Below, in pieces: positions 23,492-36,500 of a stretch of 64,000 nucleotides of DNA. Positions within the stretch are counted from its first letter, which is position 1, and each line of letters opens with the position of its first letter. The translations under genes and the position numbers were made by a program. Location: contig JAODTK010005867.1 in the NCBI GenBank assembly GCA_026419785.1, positions 559,554 to 623,553 of the forward strand. The letters are read 5' to 3'. This DNA is from Sclerodactyla briareus. Taxonomy: Eukaryota > Echinodermata > Holothuroidea > Dendrochirotida > Sclerodactylidae. The notes beneath the pieces were generated by a model, which was not told where the DNA came from, searched no databases, and worked only from the letters and a program-made list of their open reading frames with translations.

Positions 23492-25585
23492 GTTGGTTTA
23501 AAATTAAGATGTTGAAAAAAAACTGTATATAACATATTCCAGTATCTGAATTGAAATTGGCTCTTCACATGAATTTATGCTGTCACTAGATTTGAATCAT
23601 CCAAAGTCACATGTTGTTCCGTCACTGAACATCCTCCTTTCTCTAAAGCTCCTAGCACTCTCCCCTGATCACCCTCATGAACAGTTTCTTCCTGATTTGG
23701 GTCAGAATTATCTGCTATTACCCTACTGACATATATGCCGATCTTGCCGTGTGACCAATGTTAACATGTTTGAAATTTTGAACTCATACAAAGCCAGAGG
23801 AAAGTCTTGTCAGGTTCACCACCCTTTTATCGCTTCTTACATAGATAGCCTAGGCACGGGAGAGGAGAGGGGCCAAATTTGTGGAGATAAGAAGGGTTTT
23901 TCCCCATTACCGAGATCAGTGTGAAATTTTGCCGAAGGGGAGGTGAAACTTACGACAAGTTTAAAGTGAAAAAATTTGCCTGATAAGTTTCTACTGAGGA
24001 TGTTCACAAATTTTTCATCTCGAATTACTCTGGAAAAACATGGCTCGGAATGAACGGAGGGAGGCCACCAAGGCCATTACTCGTCAGAGTTTGGGCTATG
24101 GCCTTAATGCTCTAAAAAATTGCCTTCCTTTCGAGCCATTCGGCCTCGAGTCCCCACCCCAAAATACACACAAAAAATGCACATTAAACACTTCTTTCTC
24201 TTTTCGGCCTTGTTGCCCACAATTTGGCCCCTCTCTTTTCGGCCTTGTTGCCCCAACAGTGAGTGCTTCATACCACCATTGTCATCTAGTGAGTAGCATC
24301 TAGCTGAGATGCAATGGCACCATTTGCATGCCATTAACCATGACAAAAATGTGAATCTAGTTCCGCTGTAACCGTGATATGATTCTCTTTTGCTACGTCA
24401 AAAAAATGGTACCATCCATTGTTCGCTGGGTGTTGCAAGATGATAAATGCCTATTCAACTTTTTTTTATACCCCTATAGACCATATGGCGAATAAATTGT
24501 GGGCGTGCTTCATTAAGAAAGATTATATTTTCTGATGTGTTGAGACTAGTTTGAAAAACATTATTCAAGAAAGGCCTATTCAGGGCGGCAAGTATCACAT
24601 GAATGTACATGAATTCCAACTTTGTGAATCAATATATTGGGCCAAACTGAAACTAATGTCTGCATGACACTTCAGACAAACGAGAAGAAGCACACACTAC
24701 TCCGTAACCAAACGTAAACCGAACATGTAAAACATAAAGACACTTCTATCCCACAATGCACTTAACAGGACACATCTCTCTCACAATCCACTGCTGTGAG
24801 ACAAGTTTTTTTTTTAGTGTGAACAGTTAGAACCAATGACTGATTAGGCTTGGAATACCTAACAATATATTTTATTCTTGAAAGCCAAAATGACCATGTA
24901 TTTTTGCCAAAAGAACGGCTAGTATTCAATAACACATTATTACTAATTCCGATTTGTGGTGAAATTTTCATCTGTAGTCAGCTGCAAAACAAAATTACAC
25001 TTGCGAAGATCACCTTTGACTATTAGCGATAAGGTCTATGGGCACATCACTCACAACAGACAGCTATTAGACTAGCTAGCTATCACACCATTCTGCCCCC
25101 CCCCCCCCCCCCCAGGTGAGGCCTCCACCAATTTGAGCACACTGTGATGAAATTTTGAAAGGAATCCATCACCCTGCATGCCTCGCTATCATATTTGTCT
25201 CGCCTTGACTCTGTCAAGGAGAGACATGTTTATTTTACTTTGTCACGTGTTTGTTTATCTGTGTGTTTGTCTGCCTGACTCTCCATCCATATGTGCACAG
25301 CGAACTCCCATAGAACAGTGAATGCATGTGCTCCTGCTAAGATTTTGTATCAAGGTTTATGGTGAGTGTCACGTTGCAGCAGCTGTACGACCAACAAAAA
25401 ATTGTCCTCAAAGCAGATTGAATCTATGATCTTGGGGCCAAACAATGTTAATCCCACATAATCAAAAAATTCGCAGAGAATAACAGTACAATCTGAAATT
25501 CTCCTGAGGCATGTGGATGATTTCAATATATAACATAGATATTCAGAGAGACAAATGTGGTCACTTCAATGTGTGTCTTCAGGTT
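23492..25585. other. PDE4 intron sequence, no gene seen
   Basis: Nothing coding recognised. A short direct duplication of CTCTTTTCGGCCTTGTTGCC occurs near 24,200-24,253. An 18-base C run is at 25,096-25,113. Confidence 0.5.
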
Positions 25586-25998
25586 GTCTGCACCAGGCCT
25601 TCTCAACCAGCTTCGTGAAAGGGCTAACTACAATGTTACTATCTAAAGTGGAGCGCCAACATGGGTTGGCGCAGGGTGTCAGTAAACAAATGTCTGACAA
25701 ACCCTCTTCTTGCTCATGGTGATTGAAGTTTGGTGTTTATAGACAAAAGTAGATGCCATAGTGCACATGTGTCGATGGGAAAATTAACTGAACGGTTTCA
25801 CATATGTTACAGCTCGGTTCAGTCTGTTTATAAAGCATTTGAAAAATATTATTTTCACTGCTGACACATTCTCTGTATTCTTTATCTTATTTTGATTTTT
25901 TTTCATTGTAGGCCAGTCCGGGGCGCACCACTTTGGAATGCCTCCAAAGTGCCACAAGTGGCGTGTAGGCACCTAGTTGGGAAGGCCCCGGTCCACAC
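25586..25998. mobile_element. hAT-like MITE with 8 bp target duplication
   Basis: The element spans about 25,594-25,990. It begins CAGGCCTTCTCAACCAG and ends CTAGTTGGGAAGGCCCCG, which are imperfect inverted terminal repeats; CAG..TTCTCAACC-type ends are typical of hAT transposons. The flanks are GTCTGCAC (25,586-25,593) and GTCCACAC (25,991-25,998), an 8 bp repeat with two mismatches and the length hAT insertions generate. Inside are a GCGCCAACATGGGTTGGCGC hairpin and no transposase. It is an old non-autonomous copy. Confidence 0.65.
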
Positions 25999-28900
25999 CT
26001 CTCTAATTCCATCATATTGGAACTGATGAAAGGGAGCAATGCATGAACCGCTCAACTTGGCATAGACACTTTTGCACTACTGCCTTTTGTACTTGTTGGT
26101 ATGCTTATAAATTACAGTTCAAATGAGAGTAAGTGAGTCTCTGCCTCCCCCACGGGCCTCTAGGGAGGAAAACTATACCTTGGATTACAATTCTTGTATT
26201 GGTGAGAGATGTGTCTGTATAAAACGCTTTGAGGCTTATCTGCAAAGTTTCTATTGACTTGCCTCAGGAAAGTGCTGCTATCAATCATACATACTATTAC
26301 TTCAAAATAGTAGGTACGTTGAAAGTGAATCGATCGTGCAAGTATCGTTGATGCAGTGTGACTATTGGGTGCTATCAACATATAGGAATGTGACTTCCAG
26401 TAGGATGGGGGACCGGAGTTTGTTAGCTCAGTGCTTAGTGGCATAAGTATGGGAATTCTAAACCAAAGATAGCTAGATGGGCGCTGTGCCTCTACCATGA
26501 CTGGTTTAATATGACGGACGGTTCTACACATTCTACTTCTTACTCTGTGATACCAATTTGTAACTTTTTGAAGACTTTTTAATTTCTGTGGAGCACACAG
26601 TAGTACACAGTGTATATAAATGTGTGTTCCTTATCATCATGGAGTGTTACCGTCTACTTTTGAGCTATAACGCCGGGAACACACAACATTGTTTCGTCAC
26701 ACTCAGCTCACATCAGAGCTCGTGCTCTTTCTCTCGCATCATCCACAATTGATTCAAATTTGCTGCGCCTACAATCCTGTGATAAATTATGGTGAAACTC
26801 GAGTCAAAAGGAACAAGTGGAGTCAAGGTCAAAGGTAATCCATGAGTCGGTCTCTCGGCCAGTTTGAAAATGATGATCATGGAAATGGTCGTTATTATCA
26901 GGGGACCACATGGTACGTACAATGCAGTGTTCAGTGGTTTGAGATCCACGCTATGGTCATCGGACTCTACGTGCATTTTGCATATGACACAAAATGGCCT
27001 TCTCTTCACAGATTGAATTTGGATGATCATGTAGTGACCAGTATTACGTTGACTAGTGGCCAATTGTAGATTTTTGTATTGAATTAAGTTGAAAGTTATC
27101 TTAGGGGTCAATTCGGGCCATTTTTTTTGAAAGGCCAAACCAAGTTGGTCCACCATACTGAATATTTTGGGTAATTATGAACGGGGACAGCTTATGATTG
27201 ACCAATAGTTATGGGTTAGTAGTATGGGGTGTTCAGAAATATCATTGGAATAAGCAGGTTCGGAGTACAGTTTAATGAGATGATAATGATAGTGCGTCAA
27301 AGGTTCAGAGGGAACGACGGCAGTTTGAAGTTGAACGTACAGAGTGCGGAACGATCTTTCGAAACCGTCCCCTGCCGAAAATTCGAATCCTACCAACACG
27401 AAACTTTACAAGATTTCTCTCCAAAGTTATTAACGATAACATCCAAAATCAGGGATGAATTGCTTGCCTTTCAAATAGTGGTGACAGATTAAAATAGAAC
27501 GGGAGGATATTGCTATGGGTGGTAATCTTGTCTATTCCACCGAACTTTTCAGTGGTGAGCAGACACACTTACAACCACAAAAAATGGTTATTATCATTGA
27601 CTGAAAGATGAGTGTGGGGTGTTCAGAGGGTTGGGGCAATGGCCATCATCTAGGGATCAGTTCCAGGAATTTTTTGAGAGCGGGCAAACTTGCTTCTCCT
27701 AAATCATGGACCTGCTACACTCAAATCCCTGACCAATGTGGTTGTCTTCAAAGGCCACGTTAAAACAATTCATTTACCTTTTGAAAGAATGATATATCCA
27801 GGTCACTTCCAACCAATAATTGCTTTGACAGAAACCGTAAGAAGGATACAAGTAGCATACCATAACTGTACTGATAAATTAAGACAGTATCATTTGCATT
27901 ATGCGAATGCAAACGTTTACTTGAAACATTCAAGAAAGAGTTGGATATCGTTTTAACAAATTTGAAGTAGTTTTTATGGTACATTCTGTCAAGGTGAACA
28001 AGAGTGCCCTGGATCTCTCGTTGTTATATTCTTTACATTCATTATAAGTAAACACCAGACACAATTTATAAAGCTTGAACAAAATTTGCTAATTGTGAAG
28101 CTAGCCGCATGTGGGGCATACCTTCCCTAACTTTATACTCGCTCAGTTCCCAATAATTGGAGAGTTTCCTCATATGTTTTTTCCATCGTTTCCGCTACAA
28201 GGGCACTTTCTACAGTAGCTGTTTCAAACCCTCTGATTTTTAGAAGAGTATTCAGGACATTTGTTCCGTAGTGGCCCAACACTTTATTGGTTTCAACCGA
28301 ATGGAAAAAATATGGCGTTATATGAATGACAAGGGAGTGAGCTGCATTCAAAAAAAATATATGGAAAAGGTCCCGTATTGATGGATTTCGCCTCCCATTG
28401 CGCACTGTGGCTTGGAGGGATGATTTAATTAATGTGGTAAAAGCAATTTCACAATACAGCGAATTTTAATGTTGCCTCCATCCGCCTGGGTAGAAGCATT
28501 ATAATCAGGAAAGTATGTCAGAGTGCTCATGGCTTCCTAACGATGAAATTGGATGTCCAAAAACTGCACGACCCTACAGAGGTTATTATGTTTCTAACAT
28601 TCTAGCTGAAATATCTTTAATGAACACTATGTGTAACAATTAACAACGCATGGGGAAAACAAGCATAAATAGTTCTGGGGGAAACTGACGACAGCAGCGA
28701 AGTCGGGGAGTTATTATAAGGCAGGGGAGGAAGAAAAAATTAGCCGAAGGAAGAAGGATGTAAAGCATAAATAGGTTATATCATCCTAAATGTTTAAACA
28801 ATATTTTACAGATTAGCCAAGCATTTGAGTAAGCCTAGGCATTGGTTGGCCCAATAAGGCAAAGTTTAAAAAGTTTTAGGAAAAAAGATAAGAGTTTGGA

Positions 28901-29437
28901 ACGGGTTCGGAAGGAGGGGTTAGGCACTATCGGGGCATCGGATGTTGCCCTCCACCCCAATTAGAGGCTCGTGCCCCCCCCCCTGTTTGGGCAATTCTGG
29001 CCCTGCTGCTTGGCCTTAATTGTCACCTATTTTAATAATTCCATGGATCATTTGTGAAAGTTGTAGGGAAATCACATCATAAAGGGCAATGGTGAAATTA
29101 CTTTTATGAAGATGGAAATGCATGCAAATTTAGAAATGAACTGATATGGCAAAATGGAATTGGGCAGTTACAATAACATCATTCATGTCCGTCTCGACCC
29201 GGTTGTTGGCATTAAACCATATTGACATCCAATTTAAACACAAAGGAGACCTAGGAGAGCCTACTATAACAAAAAAATGTATATTGTGTTAGTCTGATAT
29301 AACCTTAAAATAGTCAAACATTGGACAACTCATATGCCACCCAGCGTGTGCTTCATACAGTAAGTGAACTTGGAGTTTCCTACGTTAGTGCTACAGTCAT
29401 GTTCTCTATCCCTCTATTCTCTCGCTTTGCTTCACAG
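25999..29437. other. PDE4 intron sequence, no confident gene
   Basis: No exon with family resemblance. Two minus-strand open frames are the longest features: 26,713-27,156 (147 codons, with a CVICKMHVESDDH stretch) and 28,133-28,405 (90 codons, ending in a plausible helix, EKTYEETLQLLGTERV). Neither is recognised or has clear splice context. They may be relics of mobile-element genes or chance. Confidence 0.4.
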
Positions 29438-29494
29438 TCGGCAGTCGCCTCGGGCCCACAAACCCCCAATCAAGACCAACGTAACCCACACAAG
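29438..29494 (+). CDS. PDE4: PDE4 exon: short linker between UCR1 and UCR2
   Basis: A 57-base exon between acceptor CTTTGCTTCACAG and donor GTAAGC. Joined in phase with the AG left by the preceding exon, it reads S, then RQSPRAHKPPIKTNVTHT, and leaves AG. This parallels the family linker KRSPMCNQPSINKATIT: the SP, the following basic/polar run, P.I, and the T at the end align. The outgoing phase fits the next exon (AG plus A, then CGA). Phase continuity on both sides, the size, and the gene order make the assignment likely although the sequence is divergent. The other open frame here (SAVASGPQTPNQ) is a shadow. Confidence 0.78.
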
Positions 29495-29679
29495 GTAAGC
29501 CTTGATTAGAAAGCAACTGGCGTCGCCAGTCTCCAGAGGGGCCGTTGGTAGATTAGAAATGTAAACCGACGTTCGTGTTCACAGCTTGGCTAATTTAATT
29601 TGTAAACCTGCTCCCTCTCCGTAAAATTTCGGCTCAGATTCCGATGGCGAGTGTGGGTTCCTATTGTACTGGAGCAAGT

Positions 29680-30420
29680 TCGTTTATGGTTTTTTCATTA
29701 GTTCATCGCTACTGGTTTGTTTATGTTTTTCATAGTTCCCGCTCCTGTTCGTTATGTTTTTCATTAGGTCCTGATCCTGGTTTGTTTATGTTTTCAAATT
29801 AGTTCCTCGTCCTGGTTCGTTTATGGTTTTCATTGGTCACTCGCTCCTGGTTTGTTTATGTTGTCATTAGTTCCTCGTCCTGGTTCGTTTAGGTTCTTCA
29901 TAGTCCTCGCTCCTGGTTCGTTTAGGTTTTTCATTAGTTCCTCGTCCTGGTTCGTTATGTTTTCATAGTTTCCTCGCTCCTGGTTCGTTGATGTGTTTCA
30001 TTATCCTCGCTCCTGGGTCGTTTATGTTTTTCATTAGTTCCTCGATCCTGAGTTCGTTTATTGTTTTCCATTAGTTCATCGCTCCTGGTTCGTTTAGTTT
30101 TTCATTAAGTCCTCGCTCCTGGTTCGTTTAGTTTTCATTAGTTCCTCGCCCTGGTTCGTTTATGTTTTCATTAGTTCTCGATCCTGGTTCGTTTATGTTT
30201 TTCATTAGTTCCTCGCTCATGTTCGTTCTGTGTTCATTAGTTCCTCGATCCTGGTTCGTTATGTTTTCATTAGTTCTCGCTCCTGGTCGTTTATGTTTTT
30301 AATTAGTTCTGGCTCCTGGTTCGTTTAGTTTTTCATTAGTTCCTCGCTCCTGGTCGTTTATGTTGTTCAATTAGTTCCTCGCTTCCTGGTGCCGTTTATG
30401 TTTTTCAATTAGTTCCCGAA
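29680..30420. repeat. Minisatellite, unit about 35 bp
   Basis: About twenty copies of a unit close to TTAGTTCCTCGCTCCTGGTT then CGTTTATGTTTTTCA, head to tail. Variation is largely single-base gain or loss within T runs or of a C or G. It lies about 190 bases downstream of the preceding PDE4 exon, within the intron. There are no spacers, so it is not a CRISPR array. Confidence 0.92.
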
Positions 30421-30599
30421 TCCCCATGTGTTGTCCCCAGAAAATTGGAGCAACCAGTGTACATCTGCTATCATTTGTTTGTATGATTCAACATCAGGCA
30501 CAGAAGACTTAATGGGGCAAATTTGAAGAGACAGGGAAGGCAATAACCAGTTTAGATGATGATTTGATAACCACCATACAGTCTATAATTTATATCCCC

Positions 30600-31400
30600 G
30601 CAACACTGTAAGTTGTTCGGGATATTATGGGTTTGGCGTGTGCCCGCCGTCTCGCCGCCAACCGGCTCCGCCCCCGATCCGCCGCCGAGGAAACTTTAGG
30701 CGTAGTGCGCTCATTCTTTACACTTTATCCGATTGACCCAAACTGGTACACATGTCTGTTTGAGTAAAATCTCGGTTAAGTTTCGAAAAGGGGCTATATC
30801 GTATATTTGTTGCCCTCTATTTTTCAAGTTCGGCGATTTACACGAAATGTGTGGTTGTGGGTAGGTGTTGGAGACGAAAAAACATGGCGCAATTTCAAGG
30901 TCATCCGAGGTCAAGTTTGCATTTCTGTGGCCAGTACCTTAATTATAGCATAATGTAAGTGATATAAAACCTTCATTGGATTTGCATGAAACTTGGTGAA
31001 TAGGGCCAACTATAAGTGCAGATGAATTTTCCCAATGTCGCCGAGGTCACTGGAGGTCATCTGCAGGGACTTTAATTTGCATGACCAATTAGCAAATTAG
31101 GCAAAATTTTATAAAAACTTGTTGGATTCTCACGAAACTTGGTGAGTAGGACCTTCTAACAGATCCCGATAAATTTATTCAATTGCGTTGAAATCACTGA
31201 GGTTCATGAGTGTGTTTAATGTACATATTCGTTAGCATAATTAGAATAAATGCAATATTTTCTCAACTTTTAGTATTTTGACGAAAACTTTGTGAATAGG
31301 ACCTACTACCAGTCCTGTAATTGATTCACTAGCCATTAAGAATACACTGAGGGTAAATTTGTGGGGACTAATTTGCATATTAGTTGTCCTGATCAGTGAG
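30600..31400 (+). repeat. Dispersed repeat family R2, copy 3, running into the ~585 bp array
   Basis: Contains successive R2 modules: GATTTACACGAAATGTGTGG, TTTGCATGAAACTTGGTGAA with GGGCCAACTATAAGTGCAG, and TCTCACGAAACTTGGTGAGT with GGACCTTCTAACAGATCCC, separated by TAATTTGCATGACCAATTAG-type AT-rich pieces. It carries AGGTCA-CTGG-AGGTCA at 31,044-31,059. The similarity of module order to the following tandem array suggests that the array arose from this family; that link is inference. Confidence 0.75.
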
Positions 31401-31419
31401 TTCTAATACTTTTTTGCAA

Positions 31420-34400
31420 TACATTGGACATGTTCATTGGAATGCAATTGCTTCTTAGGAGGGCTTGCATCAACATGGGTGTAACAATTTTCATACAAAC
31501 TGCCATGGGCATGAAGGTCATTAAAGGTCACTTATGGGGACAAAAACTGATTCTAGTACTTGTCGGCAATAGCATGGGTGGTTCTCAGAATGCAAAAGCC
31601 CTAGGAGGGATGTATCACATGAGAGTAACAATTATCATAAAAATGTCATATCATTAAAGGTAATTTGGGGTCACTTAGGGGTAGAAACCTGTTTTTGGTA
31701 TATTCGGAGAATTGAATATATCGAAGGCGGATGGTTCACCGTTGTGCTATAATTGTTGACCTGAATGTGTGTGACCTCTGACTGAATTTGACCTTGTCGG
31801 GTGGTAAGTGGGTTAAGGTAGAATCTTGATAAATGTGCTTATTTAGAGAGTTACGGGCAAAAAAAAGTAGAAAATGAGTATTTTTTAATATGTGATAGAG
31901 CTTGTGTGCTTTATGGAGGGAAACAACTCCCGCTTCGATAGGACACTTTGGTAGTTACAAGGTCAAAGTTCAAGTTTAAACCTTTTTGCAAAAAACATTG
32001 GAGATGTTCATTGGAACGCAATATTGCTTATAGGAGTGGATGCATCACATGGAGGTAACAATTTCATAAGAACCGCCATGTCAGGAATTTAAAGTAAAGG
32101 GTCACTTACGGGTAAAAACTGATTTTAGTAATTTTTCAGGCAATAGCCACTGGTGTGTTGATCAGAAGGCAAAATGCTCCTAGGAGTGTTTAGATGTATC
32201 GCATGGAGAGTAAACAATTTCATAAAAACTGTCATATCTTAAGGTCCTTCGAGGTCACTTAGGGGTCAAAAACTTGTCTTTGGCGATAATCGGAGACCAT
32301 GACATATCTGAGAAGGCCGGGATGGTTCACCATTGGATATAATTGTGACCTGCATGTGTGTGCATTCTACCGAATTTGACCTCTGTGGGTTGGTAATGTG
32401 GTTAAAGGTCGAATCTTGAATAAAGTGCTACTTAAGGAGTACGGGCAAAAAAATAGAAAATGGTTATTTTTGGATAGTGATAGAGACTTTGTGTGCTTTA
32501 TGGAGGGAAAAAATCCGCTTCGATCGGACACTTACTTTGGTAGTTACAAGGGGGGGGGTCAAGTCATTTTTTTAACTTTTTGCATAACAGCGACATGTTC
32601 ATTGAAATGCAAATATGCTTTAGGAGTGGAGCATCACATGGAGTGTAACAATTTCATAACAAAACCGCCATGTCATTGAAGGTCATTAAAGGGCACTTAG
32701 GGGTCAAAAAACTGATTTTAGGTACTTTTGTTCGGCATAGCACGGTGTGTTCATCAGAATGCAAAAGCTCCTGGGAGTGGATGTATCACATGGCGAGTAA
32801 CAAATTTTATAAAAACTGTCATATCATAAAGGGTCATTCGAGGGCACTTAGGGGTCAAAACTGATTTTGGGCTATAATCGGAAAAATTGAATATCTGCGA
32901 GAGGCTGGATGGTTCACCAATTGTGATATAATTGTTGACTGCATGTGTGTGACTTCTGACGAATTTGATCTCTGTCGGGTGGGTACTGTGGGTGAAGGTC
33001 GAATCTTGAATAAATGTGCTGAGTTAGGAGTTACGGGCAAAAAAAATAGAAACTGGTAATTTCTGGATATGTGATTGAGCTTGGTGTGCTTTATGGAGAG
33101 AACAACTCCCGCTTCGATCGGACACTTACTTTGGTAGTACAAGGGGTCAAAGTTCAATTTTAAACTTTTTCGCAATAACATGGACATGTTCCACTGGAAT
33201 GCAAATAGCTTCTAGGAGTGGGTGATCACATGAAGTGTACCAATTTGCATAAAAAACCGCCATGTCATTGAAGGTCATTAAAGGTACTTAGGGAGTCAAA
33301 CAACTGATTTTAGTATTTTCGGCAATTAGCACTGGGTGTGCTCATCAGAATGCAAAATGCTCCTGGAGTGGATGTATCACATGGAGAGTAACAATTTTCA
33401 TAAAAATGTTCATATCATTAAAGGTCATTTGGGGTCACTTAGGGTCAAAAATGTTTTTTGGCATAATCGGAGAATTGAATATCTGCGAAGGCTGGATGGT
33501 TACAATTGTAATAATTGGTGACTGCATGTGTGTGACCTCGGACTGAATTGACCTCTGTCGGGTGGTCATGTGGGTTAAAGGTCGAATCTGAATAAAATGG
33601 CTTATTTAAGGATTTACGGGCAAATAAAATAGCAACTGGTTATTTTTGAATATTTGATAGAGCTTTGTGTGCTTTATGGAGGGACAACAAAATCCCGCGT
33701 TCGATCGGACACTTTGGTAGTACAGGGGTAAAGTTCCAATTTTATATCCTTTTCGCAATAACATTGGACTGTCATGGAGCAATATTGATTCTAGAGTGGC
33801 TGCATCACCTGGAGTGTAACCATTCTCATAAGAAACCGCCATGTCTTGAATTTCATTAAAGGTCACTTTACGGGTAAAAAAACTGATTTTAGACTTTTTC
33901 GGCAATAAGCAATGGGGTGTGTCATCAGAATGCAAAATGCTCCTAGGAGTGGATGGTATCGCATGAGAGTAACAATTTTCATAAAAACTGTCAGATCATA
34001 AAGGTCATTCGAGGTCACTTAGGGTCAAAAACGTTCTTTGGATATAATCGGAAAATGGAATATATGCGAAGGCTGGATGGTGCACATTGTGATATAATTG
34101 TTGACCTGCATGTGTGAATCTGAACTGAATGTGTCTCTGTCGGGTGGTCAGGTGGGTGAAGTCGAATCTTGAATAAATGTGCTGATTTAAGGAGTTACGG
34201 AGCAAAAAAAATAGAAATGGTTATTCTGGATATGTGATTGAGCTTTGTGGCTTATGGAGAGAAACAACTCCCGCTTCGCTCGGACCCCACTTACTGTGGT
34301 AGTTACAAGAGGTCAATAGTCAATTTTAATACCTTGTCGCAATAACAGGTGGAACAGGTTCACTGCAGGCAATTGTTCGAGGAGGGGAGCATCACATAAG

Positions 34401-36500
34401 TGCTAAAAAATTTTCATAAAAACCGCCATGTCAATTGAAGGTCATTAAAGGTCACTTAGGGGTTCAAAAACTGATTTTAGTACTTTCGGCAATAGCACTG
34501 GGTGTTCATCAGAATGCAAAAATGCTCCTAGGAGTGCTGACAAATGGAGAGGTAACAATTGTCATAAAACGGTCATATCAGTAAAGGTTCATTTGGGGTC
34601 ACTTAGGGTCAAAAACTGTTTTTGGACTATAATCGGAGAATTGAATATCTGCGAGGGGATGTTCACCATTGTGATTAATTGTTGAAACCTGCATGTGTGG
34701 GACCTCTGACCTGAATTTGACCTCTTCGGGTGGTCATGTGGTTAAAGGTCGAATCTTGAATAAAGTGCTTATTTAAGGATGGTACGGCAAAAAAAGTAGG
34801 CAAACTGGTTATTTTTGATAGGTGATAGAGCTTTGTGTGCTTTATGGAGGAAACAAACTCCCGATTCGATCGGAAACTTTGGTAGTTACAAGGGTCAAGT
34901 TCAATTTTAAACCTTTTTCGCAATAACATTGCGACGGTCATTGGAATGCAAATATTGCTTCTAGGAGTGGTGCATCACATGGAGTGTAACAAGTTCATAA
35001 AGAAACAGCCATGTCATTGAATGTCATTACAAGGTCCCTACGGGTAAAAAACTGATTTTAGTACTTTCGGCAATAGCACTGGGTGTGTTCATTCAGAATG
35101 CAAAATGCTCCTAGAGTGGATGTATCGCATTGAGAGTAACACTTTTCATAAAAACGGTCAATCATTAAAGGTCATTCGAGGTCACTTAGGGGTCAAAAAC
35201 TTGTTCTTTGGCTATAATCGGAGAATGAATATCTGCGAAGGCTGGATGGTTTAACCATTGTGATATAATGTTTACCTGAATGTGTGTGACCTCTGACCTG
35301 AATTTGACCTCTGTCGGGTGGTCATGTGGTTAAAGGTCGCATTATTGAATAAATGTGCTTACTTAGGAGTTACGGGCAAAAAAATGGAAACTGTTATTTT
35401 TGGAATGTGATAGAGCTGGTGTGCTTTATGGAGGGAAAACAACTCCCGCTCCGATCGGACACTTACTTTGGTAGTTACAAGGGTCAAAAGTTCATTTTTT
35501 ATACCTTTTTTCATAACATCGGACCTGTCATGAAATGCAAATGTCTAGGAGTGGATGCATTACACGGAGCGTAACAATTTTTATAAGAGCCGCCATGTCA
35601 TTGAAGGTCATTAAAGGTAACTTAGCGGTCAAAAACTGATTATAATACTTTTTCGGCAATCGCATGGTGTGTTCATCAGAATGCAAAATGATCCTAGGAG
35701 TGGATGTATCCCAAGGAGATAAACAATTCTCATAATATCTGTCATATCATTAAAGGTCATTCGAGGTCACTGAGTGGTCAAAAAACTGATTTTGGGCTAT
35801 AATCGGAAAATGCATATCTGCTGCGAAGCTGGATGGTTCACCATTGTGATTAATTGTGACAGCATGTGTGTGTTCTGACCTGAATTGATCTCTGTCGGGT
35901 TGTCATGTGAGTGAAGGTCGAATATCTTGAATAAATGTGCTTATTTAAGGGAGTTACGGGCAAAAAAAATAAAATGGTATTTCGGGCTATGTGATTAGAG
36001 CTTGTGTGCTTTATGGAGAGAAACAACTTCCGCTCGATCGCGACACTTACTTTGGTATACAAGGGTAAAAGTTCAATTTTACCTTTTTCGCAATACCAGT
36101 GGACATGTACACTGGAATGCAATATGCTTCTAGGAGGGGATGCACCACATGAAGTGTACAATTTTCATAAAAAACTGCCATGTCATGAGGTCCATTAAGG
36201 TCACTAGGGGTCAAAAAATGATTGTAGTACTTTTCGGCAATAAGCCACTGGGTGTGTTAAGCAGAATGCAAAATGCTCCTAGGAGTTAATGTATCACATG
36301 GAGAGGAACAACTTTATAAAATCTGTCATATCATTAAAGAGTCATTCGAGGTCACTTAGGGGTCAAAACTGTTTTTGGCTATAACGGAGATTGAAATTGC
36401 GAAGGCTGGATGTTCCCCATTGGATATAATGTTGACCTGCATGTGTGTGACCTCTGACCTGAAATTTGACCTCTGTCGGGTGCCATGTGGTTAAAGGCGA
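31420..36500 (+). repeat. Tandem array, unit about 585 bp, eight to nine copies
   Basis: The landmark GACCTGCATGTGTGTGACC recurs near 31,758, 32,349, 32,936, 33,519, 34,103, 34,688, 35,273, 35,862 and 36,436, a period of 574-591 bp. Each unit has two related ~155 bp halves (a GCATCACATGGAGTGTAACA half and a GTATCACATGGAGAGTAACA half), each followed by a half-site cluster. The consensus of that cluster is AGGTCA-4-AGGTCA-5-GGGTCA. Two unit types alternate irregularly: GATAGAGC..GGAGGG and GATTGAGC..GGAGAG. The array lies in the PDE4 intron. Copies carry many one-base indels, as expected from uncorrected long reads. Confidence 0.92.

Noticed and set aside
26713-27156. 147-codon minus-strand open frame, the longest in the window
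   Set aside because: No recognisable domain, no conserved spacing of the few Cys/His residues, no splice or promoter context; kept only as a remark.
29680-30420. CRISPR array
   Set aside because: Repeats are head to tail with no spacers, and the genome is eukaryotic.
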